Shown here: positions 41,785 through 51,086 of the stretch, piece after piece
How positions within the stretch are numbered: position 1 is the first letter of the stretch
Layout: each line of letters begins with the position of its first letter
NCBI RefSeq assembly: GCF_016458275.1
Contig: NZ_JAEMHM010000007.1
Location: forward strand, 1 to 64,000
Direction of reading: 5' to 3'
Source: Geomesophilobacter sediminis
Lineage (GTDB): Bacteria > Desulfobacterota > Desulfuromonadia > Geobacterales > Geobacteraceae
DNA length: 64,000 bases
Notes under the pieces: generated by a model
The model's database searches: none
Told to the model about the DNA's origin: nothing
What the model saw: only the letters and a program-made list of their open reading frames with translations
Program-made: the position numbers and the translations under genes

Positions 41785-41990
41785 AAGCAAATCCCCCCCA
41801 GCCCCCCTTTGCCAAAGGGGGGAGTTGGTTGGTCGACAGGGTGGGGTGGTCGGTCAGCTGGGGGAGTTGGTTGGTCTTGCGGGCGCAGCGTGCTGCGCCC
41901 CTGCGTCTGTTGGGTCTTTTCCCGGTCATGAGGCTCCGGCTTTGCGACTCCTGTTGGGTCTTTTTCCGGTCACGAGGTTCTTCGGCTGTT
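41785..41990. repeat. R2 copy plus 43/44-bp tandem duplications
   Basis: GCAAATCCCCCCCAGCCCCCC-TTTGCCAAAGGGGGGAG is an R2 element. It is followed by GGGAGTTGGTTGGTC twice at 43-bp spacing and by GTTGGGTCTTT-CCCGGTCA-GAGG twice at 44-bp spacing. The same repeat period in two unrelated pairs suggests slippage. Confidence 0.75.
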
Positions 41991-42079
41991 CTCCCACGGG
42001 TTATCTTGCCTCTGGGCGCCCTTGCCTTACCAGCTGGCGCTCAGACTTTGTTGCATCACTAAACACTAAAGGACATTAC

Positions 42080-42799
42080 ATGGAACGCAGAAACGGGCGG
42101 CGCGCGGACGCCTTACGGGACATCAAAATTACCAGGAACTTCGTGAAACACGCCGAGGGCTCGGTCCTCATCGAGTTCGGCGACACCAAGGTGCTTTGCA
42201 ACGCGACGGTGGAGGACCGGGTCCCTCCCTTTCTCAAGGGATCGGGGAGCGGCTGGGTCACCGCGGAGTACAGCATGCTCCCCCGCGCCACCCACACCCG
42301 AAACCAGCGCGAATCGGCCAAAGGGAAACTCACCGGCCGCACCCACGAGATCCAGCGCCTGATCGGGCGTTCGCTGCGCGCCGTTGTCGACCTCCCCGCC
42401 TTGGGCGAGAAGACCATCCTCATCGACTGTGACGTCATCCAGGCCGACGGCGGGACCCGTACCGCTTCCATCACCGGCGCCTACGTCGCGCTTGCCGACG
42501 CGATCAAGCTGATGCAGGAGCGCGGCCAGATCGCCGGCAACCCGCTGCGGGAGGCGGTCGCCGCGGTGAGCGTCGGGATCGTTGAAGGGCAGACGCTGCT
42601 CGATCTCGACTATCCGGAAGACTCCGGGGCCGAGGTGGACATGAACTTCGTGATGACCTCGTCGCTGCGCTTCGTGGAGGTGCAGGGGACCGCGGAGGCC
42701 GAACCGTTCACCCTCGAGCAGATGGATGCCATGCGGGCCCATGCCATGGGCGGTTTGAAGCAGCTCTTCGACATCCAGCAGGAGGCGCTGCGCGGATGA
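42080..42799 (+). CDS. rph: RNase PH
   Basis: A 239-residue phosphorolytic 3'-5' exoribonuclease that trims tRNA 3' ends. Family features are [21 protein letters not shown]-type N-terminus (here [21 protein letters not shown]), the phosphate-binding [21 protein letters not shown] and [23 protein letters not shown] lies six bases before the ATG. A longer upstream frame is not supported. It overlaps rdgB by four bases, a conserved gene pair. Confidence 0.96.
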   Translation: MERRNGRRADALRDIKITRNFVKHAEGSVLIEFGDTKVLCNATVEDRVPPFLKGSGSGWVTAEYSMLPRATHTRNQRESAKGKLTGRTHEIQRLIGRSLRAVVDLPALGEKTILIDCDVIQADGGTRTASITGAYVALADAIKLMQERGQIAGNPLREAVAAVSVGIVEGQTLLDLDYPEDSGAEVDMNFVMTSSLRFVEVQGTAEAEPFTLEQMDAMRAHAMGGLKQLFDIQQEALRG

Positions 42800-43386
42800 A
42801 GGATCTTCTGGTCGCTTCCGGCAACAAGGGAAAGCTGAAAGAGTTCGCCGAGCTTCTGAAGGGCGTGGTGGAACGGGTTCTCTCCCCGGCTGATTTCCCC
42901 GGGCTCCCCGATGTCGTCGAGGACGGGGCTACCTTCGAGGAAAACGCCATCAAGAAGGCGCGCTCGGCGGCCCAGTTCACCGGGCTTCCGGTGCTTGCCG
43001 ACGACTCCGGGCTCTGCGTCGACTTCCTGGAGGGGCGCCCGGGAGTCTACTCGGCGCGTTTTGCCGGCGAGGGGGCGAACGACGCGAAGAACAACGCGCG
43101 TCTGCTTGAGGAGTTGGCGGGGGTGCCTGCGGAGCAACGGACCGCGGCTTTTCATTGCGTGATCGCGCTTTGCTATCCGGACGGGACCTGCCATAGCTTC
43201 GACGGGGCGCTCCCCGGCGTCATCCTCGACGCTCCCCGCGGCAGCGGCGGCTTCGGGTACGATCCGCTCTTCATGGTCCCCGAGTACGGGCAGACCTTCT
43301 CCGAGCTGCCGATGGAGATCAAAAACGCCATCAGCCACCGGGGAAGGGCGATGCAGCTTCTGAAGGATTTCCTGGGGAAGGGGTAG
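42796..43386 (+). CDS. rdgB: XTP/dITP pyrophosphatase (RdgB/Ham1 family)
   Basis: A 196-residue house-cleaning enzyme that removes non-canonical purine nucleotides. [14 protein letters not shown] at the N-terminus, [12 protein letters not shown] (catalytic Asp) and [23 protein letters not shown] are diagnostic. The start overlaps the rph stop (ATGA), so the two are translationally coupled. A strong terminator follows. Confidence 0.96.
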   Translation: MKDLLVASGNKGKLKEFAELLKGVVERVLSPADFPGLPDVVEDGATFEENAIKKARSAAQFTGLPVLADDSGLCVDFLEGRPGVYSARFAGEGANDAKNNARLLEELAGVPAEQRTAAFHCVIALCYPDGTCHSFDGALPGVILDAPRGSGGFGYDPLFMVPEYGQTFSELPMEIKNAISHRGRAMQLLKDFLGKG

Positions 43387-43421
43387 CTCTTCCCCTCCAA
43401 TCAATCGCTGCGACATGATAA

Positions 43422-43456
43422 GCGCCGGTGGGCTCGATGCCCGCCGGCGCTTTTTT
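43422..43456 (+). terminator. Terminator of rph-rdgB
   Basis: GCGCCGGTGGGC pairs with GCCCGCCGGCGC and is followed by TTTTTT. Confidence 0.92.
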
Positions 43457-43476
43457 CTTTGAGAGCCGAAATCCCT

Positions 43477-43518
43477 CAGAGGCAAATCCCCCCCGTCCCC
43501 CCTTTGTCAAAGGGGGGA
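43477..43518. repeat. R2 palindromic repeat copy
   Basis: GGCAAATCCCCCCCGTCCCC and CCTTTGTCAAAGGGGGGAG. It lies 20 bp after the rdgB terminator. Confidence 0.85.
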
Positions 43519-43898
43519 GTTCAAGGGCACTTCTTACTGTCATAAATGGATCAGTATTGATTGTGGCCTCTAATTTATTTGTTACACTCATTCCTGTTTG
43601 CTCTCAGACCTCCATTGGTGACTGTTACTGAAACGACTATGTGTATACGCTATTGGAAATTGCTAACCTGACGGCGCAAAAATCTTGCAACTCACTGAAA
43701 TAGCTGTTGACAAAGTCCTTGCCGTCATTACAATGGCGACCACAATTTTCCTCACTAAGGGACGCTAAGACAGTCCGCTTCTCCGGTTTTCCGATCCGGC
43801 TACGCTCAACTTGCCTTGCCGGCGGGGTACTTCCTTCCGAAGCCTGCGTCCACCTCCTTACTGCCATTTTTTGCAATCGTTCTTTCCAGGGGAATGTC
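43519..43898. other. Leader region of the giant secreted protein
   Basis: About 380 bp with no gene. The first 200 bp is AT-richer than the flanking genes and may hold the promoter. The last 150 bp contains hairpin-forming stretches (GTCCGCTTCTCCGG, CCGATCCGGC and TTGCCTTGCCGGCGGGG) but no recognised riboswitch class; it should be checked as a structured 5' leader. Confidence 0.4.
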
Positions 43899-46800
43899 AT
43901 GGTAAAGCAGCCTCTTTTCTCGCTCTCTTCCACTGCCTCGCTGTTGTTGGTCTCCTTGCTGCTCGCAGGGCTTTTCCTCTTACCGGCGGCGGCGCTGGCT
44001 GCCCCGGTCGTCTCGACGACGGTGCCGCTCTCCGGCGCGACCGGGGTTGCTCCCGGTGGTCAGGTGCTCGCCGTCTTCTCCGCCGCCGTTGACGTCACCA
44101 CGATCAATTCCACGAGCTTCAGCGTCAAGGACAGCACCACCCAGGCGGTGATGCCTGGCTCGGTGGTCTACAACTCGACCTCTCTTACCGCCACTTGGAC
44201 CCCGACCGCAGCCCTGACTTCAGGCACCAACTACACGGCGACCCTGACTACCGCCGTCAAGGACCTCTCGGGAAGCCCGCTGCCTGCCGACTTCAGCTGG
44301 AGCTTCACCACCGCCAACTACTACAACGTCACCATCACCCGGCTCGGCACCGGCTCCGGTGTCGTTACCAGCCCCAGCGGTCTCAACTGCGGCAACTTCT
44401 GCACCACGCAGGTTACTTCCGGGGGGAACATCAACCTCTCCGCCCAGTCCTCGCCCGGATCGAACTTTACCGGGTGGGGCGGCGACTGCTCCAGCTTCGG
44501 GACCACCATCAGCATCACTCCCACCGTCTCGGCCCCGCTCAACTGCACCGCAAATTTCGCCACGATACCGATCTTTTCCATGACCGTTCCGCGCACCGCT
44601 CACACCGCGACGCTGCTCAACGACGGCAAGGTCCTCCTCGTCGGCGGGAGCTCTTCCCAGGGCGCTACCGCCAGTGCGGAAATCTACAATCCGGTCACCC
44701 AGACTTTCAGCGTTGCCGGTGCCTCCCTCGCGTCCGCGCGGTCGAGGCACTCCGCCACCTTGTTGCAAAACGGCACCGTGCTGGTCGTCGGCGGAACCGG
44801 AGGGGTGGGAAGCATCTCCAGCGCCGAGCTCTACGATCCCGCGACGGGCGCCTTCACCGCTGCGGCCGGTTCCCTGAGCACGTCGCGTTACAACCATACG
44901 GCGACCCTGCTCAACGACGGAACCGTTCTCATCGCCGGCGGGCTGAACGGTCCCTCCGTCGGCAGCCCGGTTGCCAGCGCGGAACTGTTTCATCCGGCCG
45001 ACGGCACCTTCACCACACTCAACGCCACGATGACCGCGGCGCGCTACGGACACACCGCTACCCTGCTTGCCGACGGGAGGGTGCTCATCGTCGGCGGCAA
45101 CGGCAGCAACGGGACGCTGAACAGCGCCGAGATCTACGATCCGGCCACCGGTGTCTTTTCCCCGGTTGCCGCCATAATGACCCACCCCCGGTCCGCCCAC
45201 AGTGCGACGCTGCTTCCCGACGGCACCGTGCTCATCGTCGGGGGGAGCGGGGATGCGGCATCGGCGACCAGCGCGGAGGTCTTCAATCCGGCCGGGCCGA
45301 GCTTCACTCCCTACGGGCAGCCGGCGCAGCAGCACGGCGCGCCGTCGGCGACCCTGCTTACCGACGGCACCGTTTTTGTCTTCGGCGGCGGGGGGACTCC
45401 GGAAATCTACGATCCGGCCGCGAAGGCTTTCACCGCGAAGCAGACCCCCTCCAGCCCGCTTCGCTCCGGGCACACCGCCACGCAGCTCGCCGACGGGAGC
45501 GTCCTGATCGCCGGCGGGATCGACGGCACCGTCACCCTGGACAGCGCGGACCTCTTCAGCGTCGGGCGCGGCGGGGCGGCGTGGGTGACCGCGCTCACCG
45601 CCGCGCCGGTGCATCCGGCCCTGGCGGTCGGGTCGGCCGGCGGGGTGCCGCAGGTCCTGATTTACGGCGGGGTGAACAGCTATCGCCTCAATCCCTTTTC
45701 CGGCAACCCGGTCTGGTCCGAGCTGACCACCGGCTCGGCGGTCATCGTCACCGGGGACCCCCGTGACCTCATCGAGCACACCGCGACCGCGCTCGATCCC
45801 ACGACGGCGCTCATCGTCGGCGGCTACGATGCCACGAAAGCCTCCACCCAGCAGACCTTCTCCACCTACGACTTCGGCACCAACACCTGGGCCCCTGCCG
45901 GGGTGCTCTCCGAGCCGCGCCGCCTGCACCGGGCCACCGCGCTCAAAGACGGCCGGGTGTTGATCAGCGGCGGCAAGAACGACACCGCCACCCTTTCCAC
46001 CACCGAGATCTATATCCGGCCGCTGGGCGCTTTCATCCCCGGGCCGGCGCTGAGCATCCCTCGGGAGGGGCATACCAGCACCCTCCTTGCCGACGGCCGG
46101 GTCCTCATTGCGGGGGGAGGGGACAACGCGGCCACCGCCACCGCCGAGATCTTCGTCCCCGATACCAGCAGCGCGAACAGCACCGGGAGCTTCACCGGCT
46201 CGGGCTCGATGAACGTCGCACGCTCCGGGCACGCCGCGACCCTGCTTCCGGACGGGAGGGTGCTCATCTCCGGAGGTTTCGGTGCGAACGGGGTCCCCCT
46301 TACCAGCTGCGAAATCTTCGATCCGGTCTCGGCGAGCTTTTCCTACGCCGGGGACTTGCTCGAGCCGCGCGCCTTCCACAGCGCCGTCCTGCTCCCCTCG
46401 GGTATCATCGTGATCTCCGGCGGGACCGGCAGCCTCGGTGCGCTGAGTTCGGTGGAGGTCTACGACCCGGTCCTGCGGAGCTTCTCCTCCTCGGAGCCGA
46501 TGCTCACCGGGCGCTCCGGCCACCGCGCAGTGCTGGTCGGCCCCGACGCGATGCTTATCGTCGGCGGCACCTCGGCCACCATGCCGGAGTATTACTACAA
46601 GGCCGACGTCGATTTCACCCGGCGGCCGACCCTGGACCCGGTTCCCTTCCCGGCGGTCAAGCCGCTGCTCACCGGCACCAAGTTTGCCGGCGGGAGCGAG
46701 GGGGGGAGCGGGAGCACGGCAAGCTCGGCGAGCAACTACCCGGTGGCCCAGCTGCAGCGGGTGGACAACGAGCAGGTCGTCCCGCTGGCACTGGGTGCCG

Positions 46801-48479
46801 GCTCGGCCTGGAGCGCCACCTCTTACGGGGTGAAGCTCCCCGACGGCCTGGCGCGGGGGAGCTACCGGGTCACCGTCACCAGGGACGGGATTCCGAGCGA
46901 GGCGCGCATCATCGACGTGGCGCCGCGGGTCGATATCAGCGCACCGGACGGGCTTTCCTTCCCCGATACCCCGGTCGGCTCCTTCTCCGCGCCCAAGACG
47001 ATAACCTTTGCCAACAACGGTTCGGCCCCCTTCTCGGTGTTCGACTTCGCGCTGACTACCTCGTCGATCGTGGCGGGAAACAACTTCATTCCGGCGAGCA
47101 ATACCTGCACCACCGATCTGCAGCCGGGGGGGAGCTGCACCCTTTCCCTCATCTTCTATCCCCAGGCGGCGGGGCCGGTGAACGTCTCCGCCACCCTTCC
47201 CAAGGGAACCTACTGGACCCTCAACGGGGCGGCGGCAACTAACCTCGCCCTGAGCGGGAACACCTCCGGCGGCTACACGGTCAGCGTAACGGCGGGGAGC
47301 GGCGGCACGGTCTCCCCGAGCGGCTCGGTCTCCGTCGCCGCCAACGGCAGCGCAGGTCCTTTCTATGCCTATCCGAACACCGGCTACCACCTGGTGGGAT
47401 GGACCGGCACCGGCGGCTTCACCAGCACCGCGAACCCGCTCACCGTCGCCCCGGTCACCGGAAACTTGGCACTGACGGCGGTCTTTGCCCTCAGTACCCC
47501 GTCGAGCTACACGGTCACCTTCGTGGCCGGCAGCGGCGGTTCGGTGAGCCAGCCGTCGCTTACCGTTACCCCGAATGCCGCCGCCGGCCCGGTGCAGGCA
47601 ACCCCGGACCCGGGCTACCACTTCGTCAGCTGGACTGTCTCCGGCGGCCAGACCGTCACGACCCAGAGCATCACCATCAGTAACGTCAACGCCGACCTGA
47701 TCGCCACCGCCAACTTCGCCCCGAACAGCTACCGGGTCACCTTCGCCGCCGGAACGGGGGGCAAGGTCAGCGCCACCTCGGCGACGGTCAACTACAACGG
47801 GAGCACCGGCGCGGTTACCGCCACCGCGAATACCGGCTATCACTTCGTGAGCTGGACCGGGAGCAACGACTCCATTTCCACGAGTAACCCGCTCATCGTC
47901 AGCAACGTCACCGCCGACGTGACCTACACCGCGAATTTCGCGGTCAACAGCTATCAGATCACGCTGGATCCCAACGCGGTGAACGTGCAGATCAGCGGCC
48001 CCACCCAGGTGGACCACGGCGCGGTGACGACCTACACCTTCACGCCGGCGGCGGGCACCAGCGTTGCCGACATCACGGTGAACGGCAAATCGGTGATCGA
48101 CGGCACCGTCTACGGCAAGGCGGTCCGAAACAGCAACAACAGCTACAGCTATACCTTCAGCGCGGGGGCGATCACCCAGGCGCTCACCATCGGCGGCACA
48201 GCGGTGGTCCCGGACGGGGTCCTGGATCCGACCAACACCACCGGCATTCCCACCGTGGCCGACGCCTGGCTGACGATGAAGCTGTCGCTCAGCAAGAAGT
48301 GGACGGCGGCGCAGCTTGCGCACGCGGACGTTGCCCCGGTGTTCAACCTGGCGTCGGCACCCAACGGGGTGGTTGATGTGGGGGATGTGTTGTTCGTGTT
48401 GTGGAAGGCGGTGAACCAGACCTCGCCGATCACGGTTGGAAATGGTGGCGTGCCCAAGGTGGCCAGGAAGGGGAAGTAG
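43899..48479 (+). CDS. Giant secreted kelch-repeat protein with dockerin-like tail
   Basis: A protein of about 1526 residues with a signal peptide (LLLVSLLLAGLFLLPAAALA), then a bacterial Ig-like SbsA-type domain (VSTTVPLSGATGVAPGGQVLAVF), a B-repeat-like segment (GTGSGVVTSPSGLNCGNFCTT), and some 12-14 kelch blades of the form HTATLLNDGKVLLVGGSSS. Near residues 1020-1080 a beta domain precedes four repeats of the pattern YTVSVTAGSGGTVSPSG / GYHLVGWTG. The C-terminal 60 residues (APNGVVDVGDVLFVLWKAV) look like the single calcium-binding loop of a dockerin-like tail. Expected on the cell surface. I start at the ATG that begins the signal peptide. The neighbouring lipoprotein may be its anchor. 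Confidence 0.88.
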   Translation: MVKQPLFSLSSTASLLLVSLLLAGLFLLPAAALAAPVVSTTVPLSGATGVAPGGQVLAVFSAAVDVTTINSTSFSVKDSTTQAVMPGSVVYNSTSLTATWTPTAALTSGTNYTATLTTAVKDLSGSPLPADFSWSFTTANYYNVTITRLGTGSGVVTSPSGLNCGNFCTTQVTSGGNINLSAQSSPGSNFTGWGGDCSSFGTTISITPTVSAPLNCTANFATIPIFSMTVPRTAHTATLLNDGKVLLVGGSSSQGATASAEIYNPVTQTFSVAGASLASARSRHSATLLQNGTVLVVGGTGGVGSISSAELYDPATGAFTAAAGSLSTSRYNHTATLLNDGTVLIAGGLNGPSVGSPVASAELFHPADGTFTTLNATMTAARYGHTATLLADGRVLIVGGNGSNGTLNSAEIYDPATGVFSPVAAIMTHPRSAHSATLLPDGTVLIVGGSGDAASATSAEVFNPAGPSFTPYGQPAQQHGAPSATLLTDGTVFVFGGGGTPEIYDPAAKAFTAKQTPSSPLRSGHTATQLADGSVLIAGGIDGTVTLDSADLFSVGRGGAAWVTALTAAPVHPALAVGSAGGVPQVLIYGGVNSYRLNPFSGNPVWSELTTGSAVIVTGDPRDLIEHTATALDPTTALIVGGYDATKASTQQTFSTYDFGTNTWAPAGVLSEPRRLHRATALKDGRVLISGGKNDTATLSTTEIYIRPLGAFIPGPALSIPREGHTSTLLADGRVLIAGGGDNAATATAEIFVPDTSSANSTGSFTGSGSMNVARSGHAATLLPDGRVLISGGFGANGVPLTSCEIFDPVSASFSYAGDLLEPRAFHSAVLLPSGIIVISGGTGSLGALSSVEVYDPVLRSFSSSEPMLTGRSGHRAVLVGPDAMLIVGGTSATMPEYYYKADVDFTRRPTLDPVPFPAVKPLLTGTKFAGGSEGGSGSTASSASNYPVAQLQRVDNEQVVPLALGAGSAWSATSYGVKLPDGLARGSYRVTVTRDGIPSEARIIDVAPRVDISAPDGLSFPDTPVGSFSAPKTITFANNGSAPFSVFDFALTTSSIVAGNNFIPASNTCTTDLQPGGSCTLSLIFYPQAAGPVNVSATLPKGTYWTLNGAAATNLALSGNTSGGYTVSVTAGSGGTVSPSGSVSVAANGSAGPFYAYPNTGYHLVGWTGTGGFTSTANPLTVAPVTGNLALTAVFALSTPSSYTVTFVAGSGGSVSQPSLTVTPNAAAGPVQATPDPGYHFVSWTVSGGQTVTTQSITISNVNADLIATANFAPNSYRVTFAAGTGGKVSATSATVNYNGSTGAVTATANTGYHFVSWTGSNDSISTSNPLIVSNVTADVTYTANFAVNSYQITLDPNAVNVQISGPTQVDHGAVTTYTFTPAAGTSVADITVNGKSVIDGTVYGKAVRNSNNSYSYTFSAGAITQALTIGGTAVVPDGVLDPTNTTGIPTVADAWLTMKLSLSKKWTAAQLAHADVAPVFNLASAPNGVVDVGDVLFVLWKAVNQTSPITVGNGGVPKVARKGK

Positions 48480-48533
48480 GACGGGATGGCCGACGCAGGG
48501 TGGGTGCCCCCTGCGTTTCCGGGGCATGGTTAG

Positions 48534-48575
48534 AGGCAAATCCCCCCTGCCCCCCCTTTGTCAAAGGGGGGGACG
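48534..48575. repeat. R2 palindromic repeat copy
   Basis: GCAAATCCCCCCTGCCCCCC and CTTTGTCAAAGGGGGGGAC. It is intact, in contrast to the next copy. Confidence 0.85.
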
Positions 48576-48682
48576 TAACAGGCAGCCTGGTTCCTGAAGG
48601 GGCCAAAGGGTTCCTTGCATAGATGGAGGAGAGGGGCTGCCGGCGTGGCCGACTCACCCCGTCCACGCGGGGCATGGGTGGA

Positions 48683-48793
48683 GGCAAATCCCCCCTGACC
48701 CCCCTTTGTGGGGACGACGGGTGTCCTGCAGACCTCGGTGGAAATTTACGGTAGTTGGTCGGACTCCCCGAACATCCTTTGTCAAAGGGGGGC
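48683..48793. mobile_element. R2 repeat split by a 66-bp insertion with a 7-bp target duplication
   Basis: CCCCCCTTTGT ends the left half and CCTTTGTCAAAGGGGGG begins the right half. CCTTTGT is present on both sides, and 66 bp lie between (GGGGACGACGGGTGTCCTGC through GACTCCCCGAACAT). The inserted piece begins with GGGGA and has TCCCC ten bases before its end. A target-site duplication and short inverted ends are marks of a miniature transposable element. Confidence 0.75.
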
Positions 48794-48898
48794 GTTCCAG
48801 GAGTTTCGCCGGGCACGGGGTGCCCGCCCTACGATGCGGTTGGTTGAAGTTGGGTGATGGATCATGAGGATCCCGGACGGGATCAGCGAGGATAGCGC

Positions 48899-49426
48899 AT
48901 GTTGAAAAGGATTTTTTTGCTGCTGGGGACGTTGGCGGTAGCGGCCGCTTTTAGCGGGTGCGGGGACCAGGGGGGCTCGACCCACCGCAAGGCGGTTGCC
49001 GCCATGAAGATGGTGAGCTTCAGCAACTACTCCGGGCCGCTGCTGGGCGCGGTCGACGTCGAAATCAATCTTCCCACCGGGGTCACCGTCCCCGGCATCA
49101 GCGGCACCGAACCCGCCCAGTTCTCCGGGACCGGCGCCCCGGTGACGCTGGTCGGGAACTGGGGGGGGACCGGCACCATGGTCGGGGGGAGCTACCTCCC
49201 GGCCAACGGTACCGACCCGGCCAAGTTCAAGTTCGAAGTGGTGAACCCACAGGGATTCACGCCCGGACAGGAGATCGACGTGCAGCTCGACGTCGGGGCG
49301 GGGGTGGCGCCCAACCCGGCCGACTTCAGCATCCCCTATCTCGGGCTGGTATATAAGGACGGCTCGTACCAGACGGTCGTGATTCCGATGGTCTACAACC
49401 AGGATTACACGGTGAGTTTCGAGTAG
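48899..49426 (+). CDS. Small lipoprotein with cohesin-like beta domain
   Basis: A 175-residue protein with a lipobox (LLGTLAVAAAFSGCG). The mature part is a single beta-rich domain (GAVDVEINLPTGVTVPGISG, KFKFEVVNPQGFTPGQEIDV, VGAGVAPNPADFSIPYLGLV) that resembles cohesin-type or jelly-roll folds. It lies 420 bp behind the dockerin-tailed giant protein. A cohesin-dockerin-like pairing is suggested by position and fold impression only. GCGAGGAT precedes the ATG. Not a recognised family. Confidence 0.7.
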   Translation: MLKRIFLLLGTLAVAAAFSGCGDQGGSTHRKAVAAMKMVSFSNYSGPLLGAVDVEINLPTGVTVPGISGTEPAQFSGTGAPVTLVGNWGGTGTMVGGSYLPANGTDPAKFKFEVVNPQGFTPGQEIDVQLDVGAGVAPNPADFSIPYLGLVYKDGSYQTVVIPMVYNQDYTVSFE

Positions 49427-49454
49427 GGATACCCTGCAGCGGTCTTTGCTGGCG

Positions 49455-49765
49455 CAGCATCCTGGAGGCGCCTTTCCAGGCGATAAACCGCAACCGTCGC
49501 CGCCTCCGGCGGATCGCGCCAGGAATGGCGCTCCCACAGGGTACGCAGCAATATGCTTATTTCGGGGCCAACTCGAAGAAAAATCTGATCGCGGCAGGAA
49601 TGCCGTTCCTGCAGCTAAACGATCCGCCGGAGGCGGTGACAACGGTTGCGGTTAATCGCGCCTGGAAAGGCGCTCCCACAGGTTACGCAGCAACAAGCTT
49701 TTTTCGGGGCCAACTCGAAGAAGGGATATTTGGATCGCGGCAGGAATGCCGCTCCTACAGCTAAA
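49455..49765. repeat. R4 palindromes (GGAGCGCCTTTCCAGGCG, GCGGCAGGAATGCCG)
   Basis: Four short palindromes of this family in about 310 bp, alternating orientations, with GATCCGCCGGAGGCGG and CCTCCGGCGGATC between. They include TGGAAAGGCGCTCCCACAGG and CGCGGCAGGAATGCCG. The gene-free stretch is otherwise empty. Confidence 0.8.
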
Positions 49766-49787
49766 CGCATCTGAAACGGAGAAGCGC

Positions 49788-51086
49788 ATGAAAATACTGA
49801 TTCACTTGGCGGGTCTTGCCTGCGGTCTCTTTATGGCCGGGACGGCCCTCGCCGCAGGTTCGCCGGAACCGTACCTCTCGGACGGAAAGGCCCTGGTGCG
49901 CGACGGGAACTTTGCCGCGGCGGAGCCGATTTTGCGCAAGGCTCTGGAGCAGGCCCCCGAAGACCCCCAGGCGGCGCTCTATCTCGGGATGGCGCTGAAC
50001 CGCAACGGCGGCGGCAAGGAGGCCGAGTCCTGGCTGAAACAGGCGCTGCGCCAGGATCCGGAGAACCCGAACGTGAACCTCGAACTCGGCGTGCACTATT
50101 TCAACAAGGAGGCCTTCGCCGAGGCGCAGGATTACTTCGAAACAACGATCACTCTCGCGCCGACGAGCGATCTCGCGGCAACCGCGCGTCAGTACCTGGA
50201 AAAGATGGCGGTGCAGAAAAAGGAGAAGGCGTGGCTGTTGACCGCGACCGCAGGGTTTCAGTACGACAGCAATGTCATTCTCCTGGGGGGGAATCTGGCT
50301 ACTCCCCAGGGAATTTCGCACCAGTCGGACTACGCCGGGCTTTTCAACCTCCGCGCGCTCTACACCCCGGTGAAACGGGAACAGTGGGACATCACCGTGG
50401 GGGCGAACGCCTTCCGCAACGTTCACGGCTCGCTGCATGACTACGACGTGACGCAGGGGATCGTCGAGCTTGCCGGCCACTACGCGTTCACCCCCAAATT
50501 TTCGACGGCCCTGTCCTACAACTACGAGTACGTGCTGATGGGGGACGACCCCTTCGATTCCGCCCATAACGTCACCCCTTCTTTGAGCTATCAATCGGAA
50601 AAGTGGGGGACTACCACCGTGGAATACTGCTACCGCGACGTCTCCTTCCGCAGCTCCACCCGACTCCCCGCCAACTCCGACCGTACCGGCTGGAACCAAT
50701 CGGGGACCCTCAGCCAGCTCTACCCGGTGTCGGAGCGGCTTTCGGTGTGGGGGCTCTACGCCCACGACGAGGAACGGTCCCGGCAAAGCTTCTGGGACTA
50801 CAGCGGGAACAAGGGGGCGATCGGGATGCGGCTGGGGCTTCCGCTGGGACTGGGTGCGGACCTTTCCGCGAAGATCCATCACCGGGAGTACGAAACCGGC
50901 AACAACGGTTATCCGGCCATAGCGAGGATCGAAAACGAGTACGCCGGAACGGTTCTTCTCTGGAGAAAGTTCGGGGAGCGGTGGTCGGTCACCCTGGACG
51001 AGACGTACACCCGGAACAAGTCGAACATGGACAGCTTCGATTACACGCGGTGGGTCACCACCCTCATGGTTAACGCGAGGTTCTGA
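49788..51086 (+). CDS. TPR plus outer-membrane beta-barrel protein
   Basis: A 432-residue protein with a signal peptide (LAGLACGLFMAGTALA), three TPR units (residues 25-140: GKALVRDGNFAAAEPILRKAL, ALYLGMALNRNGGGKEAESWL, GVHYFNKEAFAEAQDYFETT) and a C-terminal beta barrel (GFQYDSNVILLGG, then many aromatic strands ending VTTLMVNARF). TPR-barrel proteins of this kind export or assemble surface lipoproteins or polysaccharide. GGAGAAG precedes the ATG. Its stop codon overlaps the start of fecR-like gene (TGATG), indicating an operon. Confidence 0.87.
   Translation: MKILIHLAGLACGLFMAGTALAAGSPEPYLSDGKALVRDGNFAAAEPILRKALEQAPEDPQAALYLGMALNRNGGGKEAESWLKQALRQDPENPNVNLELGVHYFNKEAFAEAQDYFETTITLAPTSDLAATARQYLEKMAVQKKEKAWLLTATAGFQYDSNVILLGGNLATPQGISHQSDYAGLFNLRALYTPVKREQWDITVGANAFRNVHGSLHDYDVTQGIVELAGHYAFTPKFSTALSYNYEYVLMGDDPFDSAHNVTPSLSYQSEKWGTTTVEYCYRDVSFRSSTRLPANSDRTGWNQSGTLSQLYPVSERLSVWGLYAHDEERSRQSFWDYSGNKGAIGMRLGLPLGLGADLSAKIHHREYETGNNGYPAIARIENEYAGTVLLWRKFGERWSVTLDETYTRNKSNMDSFDYTRWVTTLMVNARF

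Noticed and set aside
43745-43880. A third riboswitch in front of the kelch gene
   Set aside because: Hairpins are present but no GEMM or other known consensus (for example GGAAAGCC) is found.
43707-43898. N-terminal extension of the giant kelch protein
   Set aside because: The upstream 64 codons give no signal peptide. The downstream ATG begins a perfect signal sequence and has a usable RBS.
44220-48539. Very long minus-strand open frame opposite the kelch protein
   Set aside because: GC-rich coding DNA often gives long antisense frames. The plus strand has a signal peptide and kelch repeats, and the minus product has only low-complexity Arg/Gly/Asp.
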